NCBI GenBank assembly: GCA_019722365.1
Contig: JADFUC010000278.1
Span: forward strand, 806,001 to 870,000
DNA: 64,000 nt
Direction: 5' to 3'
DNA from: Lithospermum erythrorhizon
Taxonomy: Eukaryota; Streptophyta; Magnoliopsida; Boraginales; Boraginaceae
Both the position numbers and the translations under genes were made by a program. Shown here one piece after another: positions 32,309 through 43,523 of this stretch (its first letter is position 1; each line of letters starts with the position of its first letter). The notes below the pieces were generated by a model. It did not search any database. It was not told the origin of the DNA and saw only the letters and a list, made by a program, of their open reading frames with translations.

Positions 32309-35300
32309 ATGGAGAGATATTCAAGAGCACCCATGAAGCTCTATACAGGAACATTATTGGTGTTATTGTTCTTGTTGATGATGAAGCAAGGGGCAAAAGC
32401 TGAATATATGAAGTACAAGGACCCAAAACAGCCATTAAGAGTTAGAATCAGAGACTTGATGAGTAGGATGACTCTTGAGGAGAAGATAGGGCAGATGTCA
32501 CAGATTGATAGAGAAGTTGCTTCTAGAGAAGTAATCAACAAGTATTTTATTGGTATGACTACTACTGAAAAGAAGTCAAGTTTTGACTTTGTTGCTTGAA
32601 TTTTATATTTTGACATTGCATATTTTAATATATGTACACGGAGTATATATCAATGGATGGTATTTTAATATATTTAATACTGATATGATGGTTTTTATTT
32701 GATAATTAAGTGTTGCTATATTTTGAGGATGGAGTAAGTGTCTTCTTGAGTTTCCATTTCTTTTGGTGGGAGTGGAGATTTTAGTTGGTGGTCAATGTCC
32801 ATGTTAGTAGGCATGGATGACAACTTGTATAATTTTGGATATTTTGTGTGGTTTATACCCGAAATGTAGCGTATTTGAAGATGAAATGATGAACAATTGA
32901 TTATTTTTGGGAGGTGAATTTTTTGACATTTATCAGTTATTCAGGGAGTACATTGGGAGGAGGATTTTATCCGTCACCTCTCAATGCTTCTGCTGAGACA
33001 TTGGTGAATATGGTGAATGACTTTCAAGAGGGTGCACTTTCGACTCGTCTTGGAATCCCCATGATTTATGGTATTGATGCTATCCATGGCCATAACAGTG
33101 TCTACAATGCCACCATATTTCCTCACAATATTGGTCTTGGAGCAACAAGGTGAAAAATTGGAACTTCTCTCTTCAAATACAATGATATGATGATTGGATC
33201 TTTTGGGTATTTAGAGTTATGTAGCTTCTAGTTCCTACATTTTGTGCATATTTACAAATACAGAAGTAGTGATTGGTATGATAATTGTAGTGGTTGCACA
33301 TTTATTTATCAGTAATACAGTAATGATCAATTCCTGATTTCTTGTTATTTTAGGGATCCAAAACTAGTGAAGAGAATAGGGGCCGCAACGGCTCTTGAAC
33401 TGAGAGCTACAGGAATCCCCTATAACTTTGCTCCTTCTATAGCTGTAAGTTTACAGTCATCTCTTTTTCCTTCCTTTCTTATGTGTTATAGTATCAGTCA
33501 TGGAGACGAATTCAGGGTTAACTTCGTTGTATCTTGTTGTAATAGGTTTGTAGGGATCCTAGATGGGGGCGTTGTTATGAAAGCTATAGTGAAGATCATA
33601 CTATTGTCCAGGCAATGACTGAGATAATACCTGGCTTACAAGGGGATATTCCAGATAACTATCCGATTGATTTCCCATATGTCAGCAGCGAGAGGTAGGA
33701 GAACATCCCTTCCCCTTAAACTCTCTGCCAAATGAAATTTGCTAGATTTCTTCACTTCTTCCCCTCTTACCTTGTATGTCTATCGAACGTGCATTGCTAC
33801 GTGGAGTATTGATCTGTCTGTGCTCTCAAAATTCTCTGTTTGCTCAACTTATCTGCTATAAATTGCTATTACTGGCTGAAAGGAGTTCTGACAAATTGTG
33901 CATATTTTTATCTGAAGGACCAAAGTTGTAGCCTGTGCTAAACATTTCGTGGGAGATGGTGGAACGATCAATGGTATTGATGAGAACAATACTATAATTG
34001 ACCTCAATGGATTGCAAAACATTCACATTCCTGCATATTTGGACTCCGTAAGAAAAGGTGTTGCAACAGTGATGATATCTTACTCAAGTTATAATGGGGT
34101 GAAGATGCATGCTAATTATGACCTTGTCACTGGAGTCCTCAAGAAACAGCTTAAATTCAAGGTAAAGTATTACATCCACCGACCCATGGTTGGTTGCTCT
34201 TAAATTCAGATTTCTATTGAAGATCATAAACGTACATGTGAAGAAGGACCAGACGAAGAGTAAAGAGCGTTGGTCGATTAGCTCATTCTTATCTGTTACC
34301 GCATTGCAAGTTATTTGCATGACTTCAATTCGAGACCTCAGGTCACCCTCCAAAAATTTGATTCAAGATGCATTTTTCAGGGATTTGTCATTTCAGATTG
34401 GGAAGGGATAGACCGAATTACCTCTCCTCCTGGTGCAAACTATACTTACTCCGTTCAAGCATCAGTAAATGCTGGGCTTGACATGGTCAGTTCGTAGCTT
34501 CTTTCTTGATCAATTTAGTATTTGGAGGTAAAAAACTTTATTTTTTCCTTTTTCTTGAAGTGGCTAAGATTCAGAAGTTATCTACAGATCATGATTCCCA
34601 ATAAATATGTGGAATTTATCGATGAACTGACAACGTTGGTAAAGAAGAACATCGTTCCTATGAGCAGAATTAACGACGCAGTAAGGAGGATACTTAGAGT
34701 CAAGTTTCTGATGGGGCTCTTTGAGAACCCACTGGCTGATTATTCCCTTGTGAACCAATTGGGAAGCCATGTATGATATTCCCCCAACCACAGAACACCT
34801 TTCTTGTAACCTACCAATATAAGAGTTTTTGGTTATTGATATATCTGTGTTTCTGGAAACAGGAGCACAGAGAATTGGCTAGAGAAGCTGTGAGGAAGTC
34901 ACTAGTACTTCTCAAGAATGGTAAGGAGATGAATGATCCAGTGCTTCCCCTTTCAAAAAAAGCAGAGAAGATACTTGTTGCAGGTAGTCATGCCAACAGC
35001 ATTGGTTATCAATCTGGAGGGTGGACAATCGGATGGCTAGGCAGTTCCGGCAATACTACAAGAGGTACATCTCCTGATCTCCATGAGAAAACTTCCAAAA
35101 GAAATCTTTAGTATAGGGTGGTATAGGTAAGTTTTAGCTCCCAATGATTCAAGATTGCAATGTATGGAGTATATTTTAGCAGTAGATTGTAGGAAAATAG
35201 TCCTTTAGTTTATTATTAGCTCCTGAATTTGCATTACTTTGAAGAATAGAAGAACCAATAACTCTGTAAAAACAGTATGGTAAGATCAAGAACTAATTAT

Positions 35301-36004
35301 AACTGAAACGGTGAAACCTACCAATCCAATACTTCTAGTCTTAGAGACTAAATTTTCCCTTGAAAAGGAACATAGTGCATCTCCAGAAATCTGAGAAAAA
35401 AGACAATGCCAAGTTGGTTTTTTCCATCAGTAACATCCTTACAATTCTGAACTGACATTTATATTACCATAATAACACCACCTGTTGCAAACTATTTTCT
35501 GTACCAGGAACAACAATCTTGGAGGGTGTAAAGAACACAGTTGATCCTCTCACAGATGTAGTCCACAATGAGAACCCCGACAGCGAATTCATGGCTTCTA
35601 ACGAGTTCTCTTACGCTATTGTAGTGGTGGGAGAACCGCCTTATGCAGAATACTATGGCGATGACATGAAATTGACATTGCCAGAATCTGGTGTAAACAC
35701 AATCAAGAATGTATGTGGAAAGGTCAAATGTGTAGTGGTTATCATCTCAGGGCGGCCTCTAGTAATCGAGCCTTATCTGGAAACAATGGATGCTCTAGTG
35801 GTAGCTTGGCTTCCAGGGACTGAAGGTCAAGGCGTCGCAGATGTTCTGTTTGGGGACTTTGGTTTCACAGGAAAGCTTCCTAGGACATGGTTCAAGTCAG
35901 TTGATCAGCTTCCTATGAATGTTGGTGATCCTCATTATGATCCATTGTTCCCATTTGGATATGGCCTCACAACTCTTCCCAATGAGCTAAAAGCAGCACA
36001 ATGA
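32309..36004 (+). CDS. GH3 beta-glucosidase / beta-D-glucan exohydrolase, copy 1
   Basis: Nine exons: 32309-32552, 32945-33149, 33354-33444, 33546-33694, 33918-34161, 34381-34485, 34588-34770, 34863-35064 and 35508-36004. They give 639 residues with all phases consistent. A signal peptide (about 1-30) points to the cell wall. The domain order is that of barley exohydrolase ExoI: an N-terminal barrel with [31 protein letters not shown] and KHFVGDGG, then the nucleophile Asp317 in VISDWEG. The C-terminal domain has the probable acid/base Glu522 in GEPPYAE, followed by GRPLVIEPY and [17 protein letters not shown]. It would hydrolyse beta-1,3/1,4-glucans or oligoglucosides. The usual GGGS loop after YFIG reads [13 protein letters not shown], and an extra intron splits that point compared with copy 2. 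A second in-frame ATG lies at 32333. Confidence 0.92.
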
Positions 36005-36639
36005 GTAGTGTCTTTGTCTATGTTATGATCATCTTGCTAGAAATATACTCTTTAGGTATATGTTTCCAGAAAGCAAGAAGACAATTCTTATTGAATGGTC
36101 ATTCTTTCAGCATACTAATGCTGCTTCTTTTTCAATGTATTCTAGTTATCATGTTAGCACATTATATTTAAGTCCTTTTTCACCATTTTAGTTTTGTTTT
36201 CTTTCATTAGGATTAGTAGTAATGTAAGGACAAAGCCACGACCAAAATTGATCAAAGTGATATTCAATTAATCTTCATATTGATTGATGATAATGATATG
36301 CGATACGTACTTTAATTAAAATTGTATTAACTCGTGTTCATTTTGCTTACTATAAATAGGAGATAAGTAATTATAGATAAAAAATTACTTACGTATAAAT
36401 AGGCAATAAATAACTATATGAATATATATTACAGTACATTCACTTGTAATTATTATTATATGATATTCTTTATTATATTCCCTTAAAATATTAAAATACG
36501 CTGATATCATATTTATTTTAACTATTTAATTTAATATGATCACCTTGATCTTACAATAATGTCAAAGTACAGTAATAAATCTGTGATTTATAAGTTGGTC
36601 CAATTTGGCAATTTCTATAGCATTTGTGATTTGACCATG

Positions 36640-36655
36640 ACACGTGGACACGTGG
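36640..36655 (+). promoter_or_regulatory. two abutting ABRE/G-box motifs
   Basis: ACACGTGG twice head to tail, about 200 bases upstream of the VOC gene ATG. The ACGTGG core is the abscisic-acid response element bound by AREB/ABF bZIP factors, and paired ABREs usually act together. This fits the desiccation-induced family of the gene downstream. The motifs are seen directly; their function is inferred. Confidence 0.65.
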
Positions 36656-36852
36656 TTTGCACTAAGCTGCAAATAGACCAAAACATACGTATTCAGTGTT
36701 CAGGAGTAGCTATTCCACGTATTACAATTACTAACCTCATTAAACCAAAAAAGGCTTGAATATGTATCCTCAATTATCTCAACAATTTCCTCCAGATCTT
36801 CTTCTTCCATTTGCTTCCTTTGATCAATTGAAAAGATAAAAGTGAAAATATT

Positions 36853-38149
36853 ATGGCTTCAAATCTTACCCCAACATTTGCTTACACAGTTGTTTATGTC
36901 AAAGATGTTGCTAAATCTGTTGCATTTTATGCCAAGGCCTTTGGCACTAATGTTCGTCGTTTAGATCAATCCCACAGGTAATATAATCTATTCATATATA
37001 TGTTCGAGATCGATTTATTAGGTGCTTAAATCCATTTCTTCATTATATAAATTATTATAGTTCGATTTAGGTGCTTATTTTTTATATTGGTATTAATGTG
37101 AATATTATTTGTGTTACTCAAATTGCACGAAATGCACCTAGTCTAGACACTTTCTATTCAATACAATAAATACAGTATGAGAAAAAAGTATAACATGACT
37201 TTGTTATGATTACTAAATCAATATACGTAACATGAAATCGGGTTAATCATATATGTTCACTAAATGTTCTATATATTTATTGATTTAATTTTGTGCTCAA
37301 AATCAACCTAAACCATACACAATCAATGTGGTACAATTATGATAAAAATTGTCATTGAATGTATTATGAGTACGAAATCAATATAGCATCAAATTAGGCC
37401 AAGCATATATAAACGCATGTAATGAATGTACTCCCTCCTATCCTTAATATAAGTCACTTAAGTCACACTTAATGTTGTTGTTTTTTTATTTTTTTATTTT
37501 TAAGATAGTAAGCATTTGATAATTTTAGGTTCATTTAATAATAATTAATGATCTAAATGTTTCTTTTTTATTTTTATAACTTACCATTCATTAATTTTTT
37601 CAATTTAATGACACCTAATATTTAATATAGTAATATAGTGGAAGAAATGAAATTATATTTGCAAGTCTATTTTATAGAAAATATTTGGTTTCAATATGGT
37701 GTAAAATAATATAAACAAGTAACTTTTATTAAGGATAGGAGGGAGTATTTTATATGCATATCGTTGATGCATGAATGTATTTTATATGCAAATTGTTGAT
37801 GCGTTGAATTAAGGGATTGCTTAAATTAATTATTAGATGGGGGGAGCTTGAAAGTGGACAAACAACGTTAGCATTCACACCATTGCACCAACATGAGACG
37901 GATGACTTAACAGGGGAGGTAGAAATACCTTCAAGCTCAAGCAACAAGAGGAACCCTGTGGAAGTTTGTTTCGATTATGCTGACGTGGACGCCGCCTTCA
38001 AGAGGGCGGTGGAGAACGGAGCGGTGGCGGTCAGCGAGCCGGAGGACAAACAGTGGGGGCAGAAAGTTGGGTACGTTAGAGACATTGATGGACTTGTTGT
38101 GAGACTAGGAGGCACTGTTCATGAGAAAAATAAAGCACATCAGCAGTGA
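36853..38149 (+). CDS. one-domain VOC (glyoxalase/bleomycin-resistance fold) protein, DSI-1VOC-like
   Basis: Two exons, 36853-36977 and 37837-38149, joined at SHR|WGELESGQ, give 145 residues. The protein has the paired beta-alpha-beta-beta-beta modules of the vicinal oxygen chelate superfamily: FAYTVVYVKDVAKSVAFYAK, VCFDYADVDAAFKRAVE and VGYVRDIDGLVVRLGG. The sequence type is that of desiccation-induced 1VOC proteins (Arabidopsis At1g07645 and its resurrection-plant relatives), not of glyoxalase I. Enzymatic activity of that group is not established. The single intron carries an intact Stowaway MITE. Two ABREs sit about 200 bases upstream. The gene lies between the two GH3 genes. Confidence 0.88.
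37431..37745. mobile_element. Stowaway MITE in the VOC gene intron
   Basis: The left end reads CTCCCTCCTATCCTTAATAT, then AAGTCACTT. The right end, reverse-complemented, reads CTCCCTCCTATCCTTAATAA, then AAGTTACTT, so about 27 of 30 terminal bases agree. A TA dinucleotide flanks each side (37429-37430 and 37746-37747), the expected target duplication. Length 315 bp, non-coding. The high arm identity suggests a fairly recent insertion, ending about 90 bases before the acceptor at 37836. Confidence 0.92.
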
Positions 38150-39784
38150 GGATGGAACAATTACTTATCAACTTTTTATTATATTTTGTGATAAATTGGG
38201 GTTTTTATGTATTAAAAACTACGAATGTCGTTTTTGTTTTTATTGTAATGGAGAGGGGTATTGATTAACATATTATATACTCAGTTTTTATGTGTACACC
38301 AAATAAAATAGAGTCATTAAGTCGAAAGATTGTGGCCTATTTAATTTTAGTTATTACTATCTTCATTTTAAATTAATTGACTTTTTTATTTTTTGAGATA
38401 TAATTTTAATCATTAATTATTTTTATGTACATTATGAAAAATTATATAAAAAATATATTATAGAAAATATTTTTAAAAATAAATTTAATGATATTAATTT
38501 TATATTTTTCGGATTTGTGAATAAAAGTAATTTGGCCAATTCGAAAGTTTTTGAAATGTCAATTAATTTGATTATTATAAATAATCTTTATCTTTAATGC
38601 CTTAATTTTAGAAATTTAATCCCGATGCATCATCACTTATTCCATACCTGTCTTCTTACACGTTGAAACTCTTTAAACTCACACTGGTAAGAAAATCAAG
38701 TAATGTAATCCTAGTGAATTACTTATCCTGCCTTATCTCCTTATATGGTCAAAATTAATTATTAAGAATGCATATCATAATGTTTTGCCTATAATTTATT
38801 TTAAAAGAATTATATTAGGAGGAGGTGTTATTGTTTTTAATAAGATTTTTTTTTCATCGTTTTCAAAAAAATAAGATCGATTTTTATTTGGAATATTTTT
38901 TTTTATAGTTAAGATTACAATAAATTTTTTTTTATTGGATACTATTGATAAGAAAATAAACGGTCATTAATATAGAATCGTGTCCTAATTTACTTATACA
39001 ATTTGATTTATTCTATCCATCAGACCATTACCAATTATGTATCCGTTAATAATCAACAGTATTGAAGTCCCACTCAACATGAATCACCTTCCCATTACTA
39101 CAAGTACGTGACCTCTTACTTCATTGTTCATAACAAATTAAACCATAAAATAGAGTGTAATTAACTCTCTCTTTTTCTTTTTTTATTCTGTTTATCTTTT
39201 GAAAATTTTGTAAATCTTATGTTTATATTTTTGCATGTTGTCATTGATGATACAACATTAGACGGTTCATAGTATGTTTTGAAGTGAAAGAACATCTTTT
39301 TGTTGGTTTGTTATAGTTTTGTTTTGCATGTATGTTGCTATTTGGTTCATAGTCGTATATCACAATGTAGTTTCAATTTTATTCATGATTACAGAGTAAT
39401 GCATCTTGTGGGTGCAATATCTATAAGTTGTTAATTATGTAGCTATAGGTGCTAGTTTCTTCATTTTTTTTTATATTAATGTGAGTGTATTATTCTCCTT
39501 TTTAGTATCAAGCTAATTAATTGTGATCAAGCTAATTAATTGTTTTTTATACATGTATAATTTAGTCATAAATTTAAACTTCTATTTTGGCATAAGTACC
39601 CTGATTGAAACGTGCATGACTTTGTAAAGAATGTTTTATTGATTGATTAGAGTAAAGAATTTTCCTTTTCAAAATAAAGGTTGAAAATATTCATGTACTA
39701 GAATAAAGGGATTTTCAGATTATCTAACAACGTGAATGTGTTTCTTCCTCTGCAGATTACTTTTGAAGATTTTTTTTAGCAACA
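38150..39784. other. intergenic; probable promoter and leader of the second GH3 gene
   Basis: AT-rich, no gene. A strong acceptor-like stretch (TTTCTTCCTCTGCAG, ending 39755) lies 29 bases before the GH3 start, suggesting a 5'UTR intron whose donor I could not fix. Confidence 0.4.
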
Positions 39785-42520
39785 ATGATTTCAAGAAGTT
39801 TGATCCCCTTATTGGGGCTTTTGTGCTGGTGTGTTTGTGCATCCATGGCAGCAGATACTTCATCAACATACATGACATACAAGGATCCAAAGCAACCAAT
39901 GAATAATCGTATTAAGGACCTATTAGGCAGAATGACATTGGAGGAGAAAGTTGGTCAGATGACACAGCTTGATCGTGCCGCGGTGACTCCTCAAATCATG
40001 AAGGACTATTCCATTGGAAGTATTCTAAGTGGAGGAGGAAGCGTGCCGCGTGTACAAGCTACTCCTCAGGAGTGGGTTGATATGGTGAATAGCTTCCAAA
40101 ATGGTTCCTTAGCTAGTAGACTTGGAATTCCTATGATATATGGTATTGATGCTGTTCATGGCCATAACAATGTCTATAAGGCTACCTTATTTCCTCATAA
40201 TATTGGCCTTGGAGCTACAAGGTATTATCATATTTTATGAATATGGGATTATATTTCAAGATTTGTATAATAAACTAAGTTTCATAAATTTACCCAAACA
40301 ACAATGCAGAGATCCAGAATTGGTGAAGAGGATTGGTGTTGCTACTGCCAAAGAAGTTAGAGCTACTGGCATTCAGTATGCTTTTGCTCCATGTATTGCA
40401 GTAAGTTGTGGACCTTCCAGTTTAATTATAAAAGTTGCAGTTTCTCTGTTTTTTTCCCTAACCTATTGAGATAGGTCAATTTATATACTTATAGGAAGTA
40501 TCCCTGCTTAGGCCGGAGCCTCTTCATAGGCATTGAGGCATGTTGATACGGAGTATCTAATTTTCATTGTCAAATTATATAATAGGTGTGTAGAGATCCA
40601 AGATGGGGTCGATGCTATGAAAGTTATAGCGAGGATCCTAGTATCGTCAGAGCTATGACAGAACTTATCCCTGGCTTACAAGGAGACCTTCCTGCTGGTA
40701 CGTCCAAGGGCGTACCATATGTTGGCGGAAAGTAAGTAGTATTTCTGGTTATTCATGAATCTTGTGTAAAAAACCAACTGGACTGAAGTTTTTGAGTATC
40801 AATGATTTACAGTCTTTTTCTCTTAATGTTTACAGGGACAAAGTTGCTGCCTGTGCAAAGCACTTTGTTGGGGATGGAGGTACAACCAAGGGAATCAATG
40901 AGAATAACACAATTGCTGATTGGCATCAGTTGCTGAGTATCCACATGCCGGCTTACTATGACTCGATTATTAAAGGAGTGTCCACTATTATGGTTTCTTA
41001 CTCAAGCTTGAACGGTGTTAAGATGCACACTAATCGCCCTCTTGTAACCGATTTCCTCAAAGGGAAACTCAGATTCAGGGTAAATAGTGAAGCCTAAACT
41101 TTTCAGTTATGATTATCTATCTCAAACTTTTTTCCTCCCAATATAGAATATTTAGGACTATGGTGTCTCAATTATTTCCAGGGCTTTGTGATCTCAGACT
41201 GGCAAGGAATCGATAAAATCACCTATCCACCGCATGCAAACTATACACTATCAGTTCTGGAAGGCATCCAAGCTGGAATTGACATGGTGAGTAATTTTGT
41301 TCTTTAAGACCTACAAGTTCTACAGTTACTTATCAAGTTAGCGAAAATCCGAGCTGCATCTGAAGATATTAATATTTTCGACATTGTTACAGGTGATGGT
41401 TCCTTTGAACCACACAGAGTTCATTGATATTTTAACCAGTTTAGTGAAGAATAACTTCATACCTATGAGCCGGATAGATGATGCTGTTACAAGAATCTTA
41501 AGAGTGAAATTCGTGATGGGCCTATTTGAGAATCCTATGGGAGATTATGGGATGGTTGACCAAGTAGGAAGCCAGGTAACATACTAATATGTCATTGATT
41601 TTAAAATAACTTTCCCCGAAAATACCACTGTTAAGTTTTATCAACCATACAATAGCATGATGGTGACATATTGTCATCTTGATTGAGTAGGCTCACCGAG
41701 ATTTGGCAAGAGAAGCTGTTAGAAAGTCACTTGTACTCTTGAAAAATGGAGACAATGCAGACTCTCCTGTGCTCCCTCTCCCCAAAAATGTGACGAGGAT
41801 ATTGGTTGCTGGAAGCCACGCCAATAACTTGGGTCGTCAATGTGGTGGTTGGACAATCACTTGGAAGGGAATTGAAGGAAACAACCTCACTAGTGGTACG
41901 TGTGAGTCATTAGTTATCAATTCATTCCAGTTTTGGTTATTTTACTTGTTGATCATTATGGTTGTTTCTTTTCGCTCTGAATTTGAACTCATTATAATTC
42001 AATCTTTTGGCCTATTTATACTTCTATAGGTACCACACTACTCAATGCTATATCAAATACTGTTGATCCAAACACTGAAATTGTGTACATGGAGAACCCT
42101 GACCCTGCATTTGTTAACGCAAGCAAATTCGACTACGCCATTGTGGCCGTGGGAGAGGAACCATATGTGGAAACCACAGGCGACAATCTAAACCTGACCA
42201 TTCCAGCACCAGGTCCACAGACAATACAAAACGTCTGTGGGAATGCCAAATGTGTCGTTGTCCTCATCTCAGGCAGGCCATTGGTCATCGAACCATATAT
42301 GTCTCAAATGGATGCTCTTGTTGCTGCCTGGCTTCCAGGCAGTGAAGGCCAAGGTGTGGCGGATGTTCTCTTTGGCGATTATGGCTTCACTGGGAAGCTG
42401 CCACGGACTTGGTTCAAGAGCGTCGATCAGCTCCCGATGAATGTTGGTGATGCTCACTATGATCCACTCTTCTCCTTCGGCTTTGGCCTCACAACCAAAG
42501 CTGTTAATGCAACAGCATGA
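39785..42520 (+). CDS. GH3 beta-glucosidase / beta-D-glucan exohydrolase, copy 2
   Basis: Eight exons: 39785-40221, 40310-40400, 40586-40731, 40836-41079, 41182-41286, 41393-41575, 41691-41895 and 42030-42520. They give 633 residues with consistent phases. A signal peptide (about 1-22) targets the cell wall. It keeps the family-standard [10 protein letters not shown] loop, [22 protein letters not shown], nucleophile Asp312 in VISDWQG, and probable acid/base Glu518 in GEEPYVE, followed by GRPLVIEPY and [17 protein letters not shown]. This copy is closer than copy 1 to the standard plant beta-glucan exohydrolase (At5g20950 and barley ExoI type). Exon borders equal those of copy 1 except that its first exon is undivided. 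Likely role: wall glucan turnover. Confidence 0.94.
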
Positions 42521-43523
42521 TATAGTAGATAGTTATAGTTTTGCGCATTTTACTTTTCAAAGTGTTATATTGAGTCTGAAACTATAAGACTTTATGGCTT
42601 CAGTCATTGATTATTAAGTTGATTGAGCTTGCTTAGTTATGTTTTTATTTATAGTTTTACACAAATGGATCTGCATACCAACTACAAATTCATAACTAAA
42701 ATTTCAAACATCACGCTTATCTAATCATTATTTCGATTATGTTGTTTATTTTTAATAAAAAAATTAATATGTACAAAAATTACAACGAAATAATATTATG
42801 GAAATAATAATTTTAAATAAAAAACAGATCCCATACAGATCCATTAAAACCAAATCATGCCGCAATGAACTCGACATGTAGTGCACCACCTGACTTTTGT
42901 CAACGGGGTTCAAAACTTGTACTTTTACCTAGTCAATCGTTTTTAATGTCCTTACCGGTCTATTTAATCTTTAATTTTATTACTTCCAACAAATTTTGTT
43001 TTCAAATTTATACCAAATATATTAATATGAAATTAATCGAGATCATTATTTGTCCATAGATATACAGTTATTAGGTGTTGTTAATTGATCGTTTCTATTA
43101 CATATCAATATAGTCAACATGTTTAACTACTTCCTTAAAAAATTAAACCAAATAGTATTTTATCCTAAAATATCATAAATTTTTATATTTTGGTTATCAA
43201 AATTAACAAATTTTATAATTTCAATAAATTTTTATAATTTATCATTAATTATTCATGTGTAGAAATATTAAATCTAAGTAGATTTAACAAACAGGGGGCA
43301 GAATGCAAAAACAAGGGAAGATTCTATACTTTTTCAGACAACACAACACAACAGCCACCTTTTCTTGCAGAATAATATTCTTCATCATATTTCATACCCC
43401 CAAGTGCAACTAATACATTTATTATTATTATCAAATCCATAACATTAACATAACGCAGAATAATAATCAAACCATTATAATAATTGCCTAGTTCATAATC
43501 TGAATTTTCTTTGTGAATTAATA
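42521..43523. other. intergenic, promoter region of the PFK gene
   Basis: AT-rich, no coding signal beyond a chance 64-codon frame at 42865-43059. No clear TATA box at the expected distance from the PFK start. Confidence 0.4.
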
